A stretch of DNA of 64,000 nucleotides, taken from positions 10,563,001 through 10,627,000 of the forward strand of contig JAWQUS010000016.1 in NCBI GenBank assembly GCA_036365455.1. Reading direction: 5' to 3'. Shown here piece by piece: positions 32,964 through 43,736 of the stretch. The notes beneath the pieces are model-generated. The model was given only the letters and a program-made list of their open reading frames with translations, did not search any database and had not been told where the DNA came from. How positions within the stretch are numbered: position 1 is the stretch's first letter; each line of letters opens with the position of its first letter. Source of the stretch: Macrosoma leucophasiata. Lineage: Eukaryota > Arthropoda > Insecta > Lepidoptera > Hedylidae. Both the position numbers and the translations under genes were made by a program.

Positions 32964-33256
32964 CATAGAGCAACGCGGCCCACCGGTCGCGGCGGACCGG
33001 AAGGGAGTAGCCATAGCGTGTATTACCGATGCAAAACAGTCTGTCATTTTTTGCGGGGGAAAATGCGTGCGACACACACGCGCACTACAAAAATCGTCTA
33101 TTACTACGAAACTCACACCTTGACTATAACAAAATATAGAAACAATTTCACGCACACATTTAAGCATCTAGGCGACAGGTATAGGCCCATTTGGGCTTGT
33201 ACTTCGAGAGAGGAAAAAGCCTGCATATGGCTACTCCCCTCCGGTGTTGTTCTATG
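32964..33256 (-). mobile_element. hAT-like MITE, copy 3
   Basis: 293 bp in the opposite orientation. Perfect 8-bp target duplication ACCGCAGC at 32956-32963 and 33257-33264. Internal blocks such as ACTACAAAAATCGTCTATTA are the reverse complement of copies 1 and 2. Confidence 0.9.
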
Positions 33257-33626
33257 ACCGCAGCGCACGCTGTACGCGACGCATGAGTTCATTTATTTGA
33301 CAACTTTGATCAGCGTTTTCACTGCAGCACAAGCTATACACGAATATTAATACAATAGTCACGACTATGCATAGTTTTGTGGAATTCATGCATTTTGAGT
33401 TGCTCGTAAATATAACCTTATAAAATGCCATTGGAATTGACTTTCCCGCCCGTTTCACCCATCACCTGGCCCCGCTTCTACGGGCGCTTATCCGACCAAA
33501 CCACGTGTCAATTCATGCATAGAGTGTCCGTAGGTTACAGTGGACACATCCTCATATATTTTGCTTGCAAGGCGAAGCTTGACCTTCGCGCATATCCTCT
33601 CCAGGCGCTGCGGTGAGTCCGCGGCT

Positions 33627-33715
33627 TTACTTATCCTGGGTTTGATTTATTTTAGATTTCTTTAAGTTAGAGAAGGATCTGAAATGTTACTTTAACTTTA
33701 ACAAATATCTTAGTG
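33627..33715 (+). repeat. Repeat shared with 49.9 kb
   Basis: TTAGAGAAGGAT and TAACTTTAACAAATATCTTA then GTGCAACCCAGG match 49910-49965. This sequence abuts the left edge of the tandem duplication. Confidence 0.6.
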
Positions 33716-34245
33716 CAACCCAGGCTTCAATTTATAGATATATTCGGTCCTTCTATTTTGAAGTCCCTAAATGAAATTACGGTTATATGCCCAAGACTAC
33801 AGTTGTAGTCCGGTGGTGAAATACATTTAAACGTTAGTGAATGTTATTTCGGTAAATATAGAAGAAACAGTATGCCACGACTATATTTACGAGTGTATCC
33901 TTAGAATATAGGTACTAAGGATTCTATTTTGTTTCATAGAACCCGACAACTGCAGCTCATTTTTTAAACAGTTTCTTTAAACGTACCATCGCGACATTAC
34001 AACGTTTATTTGCAGGTTACGATGTACATGTTATAAGAAGATTACACAAGACAGGGTAATTTATTCCCCCGTAAGTGTGAAATATTTGCATTCGTGAATC
34101 GTGATACTTACTCGAGAGACGAGCGTGAGCAATAGAGATAAAAGGCGCTCAGTGCTCCTCCAACCGTCAAAACGTAACAATCGTTGACAACATTTACATT
34201 CTACTTTATCTTAAAATCTCTCAAAAATAAATTTTATAATAAAAA

Positions 34246-34876
34246 CCGGTCAAGTGGGTGTCGGGCCACGCGCAGTGTGGGGTTCCGTAGTTCTTAGGAT
34301 TGAGTAATGTAATGAAAAAAATAAATTAATTATTTTCGATTAAGTTGAGTAAAATACATTTGGTCGACTATTACTCTCAAACTTGTAAAGCCAACTAAGT
34401 GTGATAGTTTTCCTTTTAATTTCATTATAAGTCGCTACTATTGCCGTAACGTTTGAATTTCTTACAGTAAGGGTTTAGTACAGTAGGTAGAGGAGGCGAC
34501 ATTTGACTCTAACGAAAATTGGCAATTTAAAACTTAGATTATAATTCACAACCAGTTAACTAAATCGAAAAATGATGTTTGCACAACCCTAACATTTTAA
34601 AAGACCTAGCCAACGATATTATAATATGTATATCCCACACTATTTACAAAACGAGAAATAAAAAATTTCCTCGTCTTACATGTAGGGGAGGTACCCTAAA
34701 TAATTATTATTTTCATGTTTTCATTCTATTACTTTGTCGGCATAATTAAGGTGTATACTTGTGCCAAATTTCAAATCTCTAGTACCCATAGTCTTTGTGC
34801 TAAACCCCGGACGGACAGACAGACAGACGGACATGGCGAAACTATAAGGGTTCTTTGTTTACCACGGAACCCTAAA
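34246..34876 (+). repeat. Family U repeat, full length, in duplication copy 1
   Basis: Begins AAAACCGGTCAAGTGGGTGT and ends CACGGAACCCTAAAAAG with a GACGGACAGACAGACAGACG run near the end. Its body matches 127-560. Confidence 0.8.
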
Positions 34877-34918
34877 AAGTAGATACTACTTCCCAGTAAT
34901 AAACGAACGGAGTAATAT

Positions 34919-35115
34919 TATTTTATGTAATAAAGGTGGCAAACAAGCATGCAGTTCACATTGGTGTTAAGTGATGACTACAGCCTATGGACAGGACACC
35001 CACACAAAGACCAGAGGTCAAAATGCATATGCGTTGCCACCCCTGACACCTTAAATCATTATATCTCTGTGATAGTTATTACCGGGCCGTACATTACCTA
35101 ACCAGAACACGATAG
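34919..35115 (-). mobile_element. SINE-B variant, in duplication copy 1
   Basis: Tail at the left (TTTGCCACCTTTATTACATA on minus), variant middle ATAACTATCACAGAGATATA, ending at CACTATCGTGTTCTGG, where a CR1 coding remnant begins in the same orientation. Confidence 0.8.
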
Positions 35116-35117
35116 TG

Positions 35118-35440
35118 GGAACCCACAAATGAGAGCAGTATTCCAGATGGGGCTGCACTTGGGCCTTATAAAGCTGCAGTAGTGGTCCAGAGGTGCAATA
35201 CTGCATCGCTTTGTAAGCACCCCTAACTTTTTGGATGCCAATTTGGTCTTACACTCAATGTGACTACCGAATTGCACTTCATTCGTTATGTCAACGCTCA
35301 AAATACCGATTACTCTTACCAACGTACGTTGAGCGGAGTGCTCTGGGACTGTGGTACAGTACCACAGTACCACAGTACCACAGCCCCAGAGCATCTGGGA
35401 ATATAGCAAATGGGATGAATTCTTAGTAAAATTAAACATA
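35118..35440 (-). pseudogene. CR1-type LINE fragment, in duplication copy 1
   Basis: Minus-strand blocks VQFGSHIECKTKLASKKLGV, LDHYCSFIRPKCSPIWNTAL and similar match the CR1 reverse-transcriptase C-terminus just upstream of the part seen at 21.9 kb, with frame damage. A short GTACCACA tandem run (35354-35384) forms a hairpin with CTCTGGGACTGTGG. Confidence 0.7.
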
Positions 35441-36360
35441 CAATTACTCGTGAAATCATACGCCTAAAAATGTATACGATGCCAACTAATTTATCCATAT
35501 TGATTGAACTTTAAGCCCTGTAGCAAAAACATCGCGGCTTTGTATTTTCAACATAATGGGAACGTGTCCAACCAAACAACAGCTATTATTTTGTTAATTA
35601 ATTGTTTAGTGAAACCGATGATTTGATCAAAAAGAATATAAAGCAAATTTTTATGATGATGAGAAATTTTAATTTATTTTCACCAGTTAGCACATTTACG
35701 CAGGTGTATAATCAGTCAAAGGTGTGTTTGCATGTATAGTATATTGGATCGTGGATACATATACTTACATTCACCGTGGACTCGCATTTCAAAGCTTAAA
35801 TTACCTTCATGGTGAGAGCATTAACATTTTAAGGTGAAATAAAATATAGCCTTCTAGCAACACTAAGAATCTACTGTATTTTTTACTGGTGGTAGAGCTC
35901 CAGTGAGAGTCCAGTCCACAAACATAAACGATATGCTGTCGGGTAGATAAAAATATTTGAAAATGTAATTAGTAATTACTACGGGAGAAATGAATGTTTC
36001 CAAAGTTCCCGGAAAACCTCCGACGTGACGGTACACTGTACGAAACAAAAGGTTTTCAAGGAAATGAGTTAAACTTTCCTGTAGTCGAGAGCTAATGCCG
36101 TGGCTCAACCGGATCCCATTGGTTTTGAAGGACTAGATATTGATGCCTACGGCCGTAATTAGGGCTTATATAGACACATACTTTTAAAGAATTCCTACAT
36201 ACAAAACATTGCAAGTTTGATTTAGTACATAGTTAAAAAGTTATACATACTTTTGCAGTTTTCCTTATTAGATAATATACAATTGTTTACTATCTCCTAT
36301 TTTTTAAAGTTAGGAATGTATTTTTTTTAGAAAAACATTATTTAATAAATATCTGAAATA

Positions 36361-36489
36361 GTGTGGACGCGCCCGACACTACATGGCTCGGGCGCTCGGT
36401 TGCGCGCGCTAACCGAGGCATTTCCACATAGAGCGAACTGCCTCGCGTGGCAAATTCCTCGCCGAGGCTGCTCGCTTTGTGTGGACGCG
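36361..36489. mobile_element. GC-rich palindromic element, copy 1
   Basis: 129 bp bounded by the direct 11-mer GTGTGGACGCG at both ends, with several inner GAGGC/GCCTC inverted pairs. Much richer in GC than its surroundings. The class is not known; a MITE is possible. Confidence 0.5.
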
Positions 36490-36606
36490 ACTATTCACAA
36501 AATAATTATTGAATGAAAACGTTGACAGATCAAACTAGCAACTCACATCAATTCTTTACACAAAGTAGCCAGTCTTCTAAATTGAAGACTGGTTTTTACG
36601 AAATTT

Positions 36607-36893
36607 TTACTGGTAGTAAAGCTCCAATGAAGGAGCTCGCGGGCGTAGGCACCACCGCATTACCTAATATACTTGCCGCTAAATGGTAGTGTTCAGCACT
36701 ATCCTGTTCCGGTCAGGTGGTAATGTACGGCCCTGTAATTTGAGGCACAGAGGCATAACACCTGAGGCCTCAGGAGTGGTAACGCATCTGCATTTTGACT
36801 TCTGGTCTTTGTGTGGGTGTCTATAGGCTGCAGTTATCATTTAACATCAATGTGAACTGCATGCTTGTTGCTACTTTCATGACTTTAGGAAAA
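36607..36893 (+). mobile_element. SINE-B, near full length, in duplication copy 1
   Basis: TACTGGTAGTAAAGCTCCAA through GCGGGCGTAGGCACCACCGC to the tail TGCATGCTTGTTGCTACTTTC. Confidence 0.88.
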
Positions 36894-37273
36894 AAAAGAG
36901 GTCAAAACAATTTGAGGACTAAAAAAATATAGCGAAATATCTTTTCAATATTCAAAACGACAAAACAAGAATAAAAACCAAATTATATAGGTACCTAAAT
37001 ACTTGAAACCTGTTAATAGTTTGAAATTTTGAAGCGAATGAGAATAATTGAAATACAATTACTCTCATTCTCTCCAATCCCAAACTATAAACCAATGTTG
37101 ACAACTATTCTGTCGAAATAATTGGTAACTCTGTTTTATCTCAAATAGTGTAGCTATAACTATTGAATTAAAACGATAACAAAACAACAAAACTAGCAAC
37201 TGACATCGTATGCTAACTTATTTAATTCGATAATGAAACCTTACATTTAAATTTTGCTAACGTATAAGATTTT

Positions 37274-37645
37274 TGAAACGCGCATGGCCCAGCGGCTGGC
37301 GTAGATCGTAAGCGATCTTCTCGGTTAAGCATTACGGGCGCGGTCGGATGTGTGATGGGTGACCGCTAGCGGCAAATTTAAAAAAATGCGCGTTTCCGTG
37401 CTTCGGAGGGCACGTTAAGCCGTCGGTCCCGGTTGCTATCGATAGATAGCAGTCGTTAAACCTTGTCGGAGGCCTAATGGGCGGTTTGAAAACATCTGAC
37501 AGCGGGTTGGCCACTAACCCGTATCTTCACCAATCCGCATTGGAGCAGCGTGGTTGAGTAAGCTCCAGGCCTCCCCCTAAAAAAGGGGAGAGACTCGTGC
37601 CCAGCAGTGGGACGTATAATGGGTTGCCATTATTATATTAATATT
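37274..37645 (+). mobile_element. SINE-C insertion private to duplication copy 1
   Basis: About 372 bp flanked by perfect 11-bp copies of TATAAGATTTT (37263-37273 and 37646-37656). The matching site in copy 2 has a single TATAAGATTTT (43288-43298) and no insertion. With +1 at 37275, GATC lies at +40, TTAAGC at +51 and GATGGGTGACCGC at +80, close to the positions of the same motifs in 5S rRNA. The 3' part ends CCCAGCAGTGGGACGTATAA and an ATTATT tail. Confidence 0.92.
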
Positions 37646-37659
37646 TATAAGATTTTAGC

Positions 37660-39480
37660 TAACATTAAGTTAGAATCGTCAATGTTTATCAAATTATTGT
37701 TAATTAATGGTAAGTTTCAGCCGTGTATCTAAAATCAAATAAAGCTTCCTGTGAAAAATTGAAATATGATCTCTCACTCTACACAATTATTGTGGTCCCA
37801 AACAAAACTGCACGACTTTCATCACTTAAAGGAAAAAGCTAAAATTGTACTATAAATCTCTTTCGAATCTTTAACTTGAAAATCGATCAATGCCTCAGAG
37901 GAATGAGTAAAGCTCTAATGAAAGACGATTATTCTCGATTCGATTGCAACGAGTGCGCGGTAAAGGCTGAAATCTTACAAGTGAAAAACCTTCCTTTGAT
38001 TGTGAAGTACCTACTGAAATACCCGACATTTATGGTTGGTATTATGCTGTGGACAGAGGATATTTTTATATTAATGTTACAAAACAGTAATATATAATTG
38101 TACGTGAATGTGAATATGGACTATTGATGTGCGTATTTTAAGCTTTTATCATCCTAAGCACAAGCAAATGCAGAATATTATTTTGAACTGAAGTGAAGTG
38201 AAGAATCTACTCAAAACTCACATATTTTTATACCTATTATCATCACAAACTGGGAAAACAAAGTAGCGGTGAAAATGTATGCAGATGGTTTACAAATTCA
38301 AAAGCCGCTTGTAACCGATGGTTGACACTTGCGGTCAGTAGTTGCTACTTTTTTTAACAACTAACTACATGCGTGCATTGCCTTCGGCTTGAACAGATTA
38401 ACTGAGTTTTAAGGGAGAGAGGAATGAGGAATCACGCGAGTGGCTTGTGGCGGCTTTTTGTATCGACGTTTAGTACACTAGTACCTGTTGTAGACCACAA
38501 GAACCTAGCAGCAACGATTTGTGGCGTGTGGCGGCCACCGGCCACAACCGTATGCGGTGAGTCAATATAAAATGTATGAAAACTATTAAAAAACACGGTG
38601 GTGGCTTTTTTTGTCTATCGTCATTGGCCAGCGTTCGGTTACTTTCTCTTCGTCCATGCTATTACGCATATCTAGATGATTAATGAAGAACATAATAATA
38701 TTTTGCATCATTAAACATAAAATAATTCATACGATATAAATATTATTTACATATTTTTTAATCTACTTAATTAATAGGAAAAAATATAGCGGTGCCATAA
38801 ACTTCATCAGTTTAATTTATCTGCCCATAAAATGAAAATGTAACGTTCATGATTCCGCCATACGTGAATTTAATTATTTTACGGGCAAAATTGGTGGAAT
38901 TCAGACCAAAAGCCTAATTATAGTTAGTGTCCGAGCGAAGTCTCAAAGTTGGACGTTGCATTGTGTCTGTAACGTCTAGGTACTTATCTGACTGTTGCTT
39001 TCATGTTCACAGACAAATTACATAATTAAATTATAACAAATTCTCCTATAATTAAATGTACATAGTTTGTACTTGTACCGGAAACCGAATATTCCCTTAT
39101 TAATCTTGACGGTGGGAACTATAGAGTAGCTACGTAAAAAAGAAACCAAAGGAGCAGCGTTTAATTTTTTTTAACTGTTGTATTTTTCCGTTGTTCTGTT
39201 CTGATGATATCTATCTTTAAGTATATTTTATTAAAGCAAATTTGGAATGTGGGTTTTTAAGACGTAGGTGCTTACCAAGACAAGATTTCTTAAATTCGAC
39301 TACTGAGGGTGGGTTTCAGTTTGTATGAGACTTCGTTAATGCATGTGCTACGAGTCTCAAATTTTGCATAGGTAATCTATAGAAATAAATAAAATTGGAG
39401 TGTCTGTTTGTAATATAATAATAATAATAACCGCTTTTTACTAAATGCAAATGTATGTATACACGGTACATGTACCAAAA
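37660..39480. other. Unassigned part of duplication copy 1
   Basis: No recognised gene. Repeated GTGGCGGC motifs occur at 38440-38540, followed by AATATAAAATGTATGAAAAC. A 73-codon frame is at 37876-38097 (listed separately). Confidence 0.45.
37876..38097 (+). CDS. Uncertain 73-codon open frame, duplicated at 43515
   Basis: I do not recognise it. The frame is open from a TTG; the first ATG in it is at 37903. It encodes a charged Cys-containing N-terminus (MSKALMKDDYSRFDCNEC) and a hydrophobic C-terminus (YLLKYPTFMVGIMLW). The copy at 43515-43736 differs by one Leu to Pro change. Because the whole 6-kb segment is duplicated and young, conservation between the copies is no evidence of selection. 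It could be a chance frame, a remnant of an exon, or part of an unknown repeat. Confidence 0.15.
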   Translation: MKIDQCLRGMSKALMKDDYSRFDCNECAVKAEILQVKNLPLIVKYLLKYPTFMVGIMLWTEDIFILMLQNSNI

Positions 39481-39487
39481 CAACATT

Positions 39488-39703
39488 TTTTACAAATGTT
39501 GTCTGTCTGTCTGTCTGTTTGTTCCCGCTAATATCGGGAACGGTTGGACCGTTTTTGACGGGACTTTCACTGGCAGATAGCTTATGTAATAAGGAGTAAC
39601 TTAGGCTACTTTTATACTAGCTTCGCCCACGACTTCGTCCGGGTACATACTGAACAATCATAAATTCTCACGCGGACGAAGTCGCGGGCACAGCTAGTTA
39701 AGC
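39488..39703 (+). mobile_element. Helitron-like element, in duplication copy 1
   Basis: A GTCTGTCTGTCTGTTTG run, CGGGAACGGTTGGACCG, TTTTATACTAGCTTCGCCCA and the end GCGGGCACAGCTAGT. The last 90 bp fold back on themselves (ACGACTTCGTCCG against CGGACGAAGTCG). Confidence 0.6.
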
Positions 39704-40257
39704 AATAAATTCAATCATTAAGAGGTTCCCCCAACCCAGGCTTCAATTTATAGATATATTCGGTCCTTCTATTTTGAAGTCCCTAAATGAAATTACGGTT
39801 ATATGCCCAAGACTACAGTAGTGGTCCGGTGGTGAAATACATTCAAACATTAGTGAATGTTATTTCGGTAAATATAGAAGAAACAGTATGCCACGACTAT
39901 ATTTACGAGTGTATCCTTAGAATATAGGTACTAAGGATTCTATTTTGTTTCATAGAACCCGACAACTGCAGCTCATTTTTTAAACAGTTTCTTTAAACGT
40001 ACCATCGCGACATTACAACGTTTATTTGCAGGTTACGATGTACATGTTATAAGAAGATTACTCAAGACAGGATAATTTATTCCCCCGTAAGTGTGAAATA
40101 TTTGCATTCGTGAATCGTGATACTTACTCGAGAGACGAGCGTGAGCAATAGAGATAAAAGGCGCTCAGTGCTCCTCCAACCGTCAAAACGTAACAGTCGT
40201 TGACAACATTTACATTCTACTTTATCTTAAAATCTCTCAAAAATAAATTATGTAGTA

Positions 40258-40895
40258 AAAACCGGTCAAGTGGGTGTCGGACCACGCGCAGTGTAGGGAT
40301 CCGTAGTTCTTAGGATTGAGTAATGTAATAAAAAAAATATATATTATTTTCGATTAAGTTGTTCAAAATTTTCGAGTAAAATACATTTGGTCGACTATTA
40401 CTCTCAAACTTGTAAAGCCAACTTAAGTGTGATAGTTTTCCTTTTAATTTCATTATAAGTAGCTACTATTGCCGTAACGTTTGAATTTCTTACAGGTAGG
40501 GTTTAGTACAGTAGGTAGAGGAGGCGACATTTGACTGTAACGAAAATTGGCAATTTAAAGCTTAGGTTATAATTCACAACCAGTTAACTAAATCGAAAAA
40601 TTATGTTTGCACAACCCTAACATTTTTAAAGACCTAGCCAACGATATTATAATATGTATATCCCACACTATTTAGAAAACGAGAAATAAAAAACTTCCTC
40701 GTCTTACATGTAGGGGAGGTACCCTAAATAATTATTATTTTCATGTTTTCATTCTATTACTTTGTCGGCATAATTAAGGTGTATACTTGTGCCAAATTGC
40801 AAGTCTCTAGTACCCATAGTCTTTGCGCTAAACCCCGGACGGACAGACAGACAGACGGACATGGCGAAACCATAAGGGTTCTTTGTTTACCACGG
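40258..40895 (+). repeat. Family U repeat, in duplication copy 2
   Basis: Duplicate of 34246-34876. Confidence 0.8.
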
Positions 40896-40956
40896 AACCC
40901 TAAAAAGTAGATACTACTTCCCAGTAATAAACGAACGGAGTAATATTATTTTATGT

Positions 40957-41148
40957 AATAAAGGTGGCAAACAAGCATGCAGTTCACATTGGTATTAAGT
41001 GATGACTGCAGCCTATGGATAGGACACCCACACAAAGACCAGAGGTCAAAATGCAGATGCGTTGCCACCCCTGAGACCTTAAATCATTATATCTCTGTGA
41101 TATTTATTACCGGGCCATACATTACCTAACCAGAACACGATAGTGGGA
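40957..41148 (-). mobile_element. SINE-B variant, in duplication copy 2
   Basis: Duplicate of 34919-35115. Confidence 0.8.
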
Positions 41149-41149
41149 A

Positions 41150-41470
41150 CCCACAAATGAGAGCAGTATTCCAGATGGGGCTGCACTTGGGCCTTATAAA
41201 GCTGCAGTAGTGGTCCAGAGGTGCAATACTGCATCGCTTTGTAAGCACCCCTAACTTTTTGGATGCCAATTTGGTCTTACACTCAATGTGACTACCGAAT
41301 TGCACTTTATTCGTTATGTCATCGCTCAAAATACCGATTACTCTTACCAACGTACGTTGAGCGGAGTGCTCTGGGACTGTGGTACAGTACCACAGTACCA
41401 CCCACAGCCCCAGAGCATCTGGGAATATAGCAAATGGGATGAATTCGTAGTAAAATTAAACATACAATTA
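41150..41470 (-). pseudogene. CR1-type LINE fragment, in duplication copy 2
   Basis: Duplicate of 35118-35440, with one GTACCACA unit fewer and an altered join to CCCACAGCCCCAGAG. Confidence 0.7.
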
Positions 41471-42387
41471 CTCGTGAAATCATACGCCTAAAAATGTATA
41501 CGATGCCAACTAATTTATCCATATTGATTGAACTTTAAGCCCTGTAAGCAAAAACATTGCGGCTTTGTATTTTCAACAAAATGGGAACGTGTCCAACCAA
41601 ACAACAGGTATTATTTTGTTGTTAATTAATTGTTTAGTGAAACCGATGATTTGATCAAAAAGAATATAAAGCAAATTTTTATGATGATGAGAAATTTTAA
41701 TTTACTTTCACCAGTTAGCACATTTACGCAGATGTATAATCAGTCAAAGGTGTGTTTGCATGTATATTATATTGGATCATGGATACATATACTTACATTC
41801 ACTGTGGACTCGCATTTCAAAGCTTAAATTACCTTCATGGTGAGAGCATTAACATTTTAAGGTGAAATAAAATATAGCCTTCTAGCAACACTAAGAATCT
41901 ACTGTATTTTTTACTGGTGGTAGAGCTCCAGTGAGAGTCCAGTCCACAAACATAAACGATATGCTGTCGGGTAGATAAAAATATTTGAAAATGTAATTAG
42001 TAATTACTACGAGAGAAACGAATGTTTCCAAAGTTCCCGGAAAACCTCCGACGTGACGGTACACTGTACGAAACAAAAGGTTTTCAAGGAAATGAGTTAA
42101 CTTTCCTGTAGTCGAGAGCTAATGCCGTGGCTCAACCGGATCCCATTGGTTTTGAAGGACTAGATATTGATGCCTACGGCCGTAATTAGGGCTTATATAG
42201 ACACATACTTTTAAAGAATTCCTACATACAAAACATTGCAAGTTTGATTTAGTACATAGTTAAAAAGTTATACATACTTTTGCAGTTTTCCTTATTAGAT
42301 AATATACAATTGTTTATTATCTCCTATTTTTTAAAGTTAGGAATGTATTTTTTCTAGAAAAACATTATTTAATAAATATCTGAAATA

Positions 42388-42516
42388 GTGTGGACGCGCC
42401 CGACACTACATGGCTCGGGCGCTCGGTTGTGCGCGCTAACCGAGGCATTTCCACATAGAGCGAGCTGCCTCGCGTGGCAAATTCCTCGCCGAGGCTGCTC
42501 GCTCTGTGTGGACGCG
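42388..42516. mobile_element. GC-rich palindromic element, copy 2
   Basis: Duplicate of 36361-36489, again 129 bp between two GTGTGGACGCG 11-mers. Confidence 0.5.
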
Positions 42517-42631
42517 TCTATTCACAAAATAATTATTGAATGAAAACGTTGACAAATCAAACTAGCAACTCACATCAATTCTTTACACAAAGTAGCCAGT
42601 CTTCTAAATTGAAGACTGGTTTTTACGAAAT

Positions 42632-42915
42632 TTTTACTGGTGGTAAGGCTCGTGACGGAGCACGCGGGCGTATGCACCACCGCATCACCTTATATACTTG
42701 CCGCTAAATGGTAGTGTTCAGCACTATCCTGTTCCGGTCAGGTGGTAATGTACGGCCCTGTAATTTGCGGCACAGAGGCATAAGACCTTGAGCCTCAGGA
42801 GTGGTAACGCATCTGCATTTTGACTTCTGGTCTTTGTGTGGGTGTCTATAGGCTGCATTCATCACTTAACATCAATGTGAACTGCATGCTTGTTGCTACT
42901 TTCATGACTTTAGGA
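42632..42915 (+). mobile_element. SINE-B, in duplication copy 2
   Basis: Duplicate of 36607-36893, with more head substitutions than the surrounding sequence. Confidence 0.88.
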
Positions 42916-43514
42916 AAAAAAAGAGGTCAAAACAATTTGAGGACTAAAAAATTATAGCGAAATATCTTTTCAATATTCAAAACGATAAAACAAGAATAAA
43001 AACCAAATTATATAGGTACCTAAATACTTGAAACCTGTTAATAGTTTGAAATTTTGAAGCGAATGAGAATAATTGAAATACAATTACTCTCATTCTCTCC
43101 AATCCCAAACTATAAACCAATGTTGACAACTATTCTGTCGAAATAATTGGTAACTCTGTTTTATCTCAAATAGTGTAGCTATAACTATTGAAATAAAACG
43201 ATAACAAAACAACAAAACTAGCAACTGACATCGTATGCTAACTTATTTAATTCGATAATGAAACCCTACATTTAAATTTTGCTAACGTATAAGATTTTAG
43301 CTAACATTAAGTTAGAATCGTCAATGTTTATCAAATTATTGTTATTTGGTAAGTTTCAGCCGTGTATCTAAAATCAAATAAAGCTTCCTGTGAAAAATTG
43401 AAATATGATCTCTCACTCTACACAATTATTGTGGTCCCAAACAAAACTGCACGACTTTCATCACTTAAAGGAAAAAGCTAAAATTGTACTATAAATCTCT
43501 TTCGAATCTTTAAC

Positions 43515-43736
43515 TTGAAAATCGATCAATGCCCCAGAGGAATGAGTAAAGCTCTAATGAAAGACGATTATTCTCGATTCGATTGCAACGAGTGCGCGGT
43601 AAAGGCTGAAATCTTACAAGTGAAAAACCTTCCTTTGATTGTGAAGTACCTACTGAAATACCCGACATTTATGGTTGGTATTATGCTGTGGACAGAGGAT
43701 ATTTTTATATTAATGTTACAAAACAGTAATATATAA
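43515..43736 (+). CDS. Uncertain 73-codon open frame, duplicate
   Basis: Duplicate of 37876-38097 with one amino-acid change. Same doubts apply. Confidence 0.15.
   Translation: MKIDQCPRGMSKALMKDDYSRFDCNECAVKAEILQVKNLPLIVKYLLKYPTFMVGIMLWTEDIFILMLQNSNI

Larger units (their letters stand above)
33716..39728. repeat. Tandem segmental duplication, copy 1
   Basis: About 6.0 kb starting CAACCCAGGCTTCAATTTAT and ending ATCATTAAGAGGTTC. Collinear with 39732-45367 at about 97-98% identity by eye, with a 3-base join (CCC) between the copies. The size difference of 377 bp is almost fully explained by one SINE-C insertion at 37274-37645. Contents in order: family U, SINE-B, CR1 remnant, a GC-rich palindromic element, another SINE-B, SINE-C, unassigned sequence, Helitron-like element. 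Confidence 0.95.
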
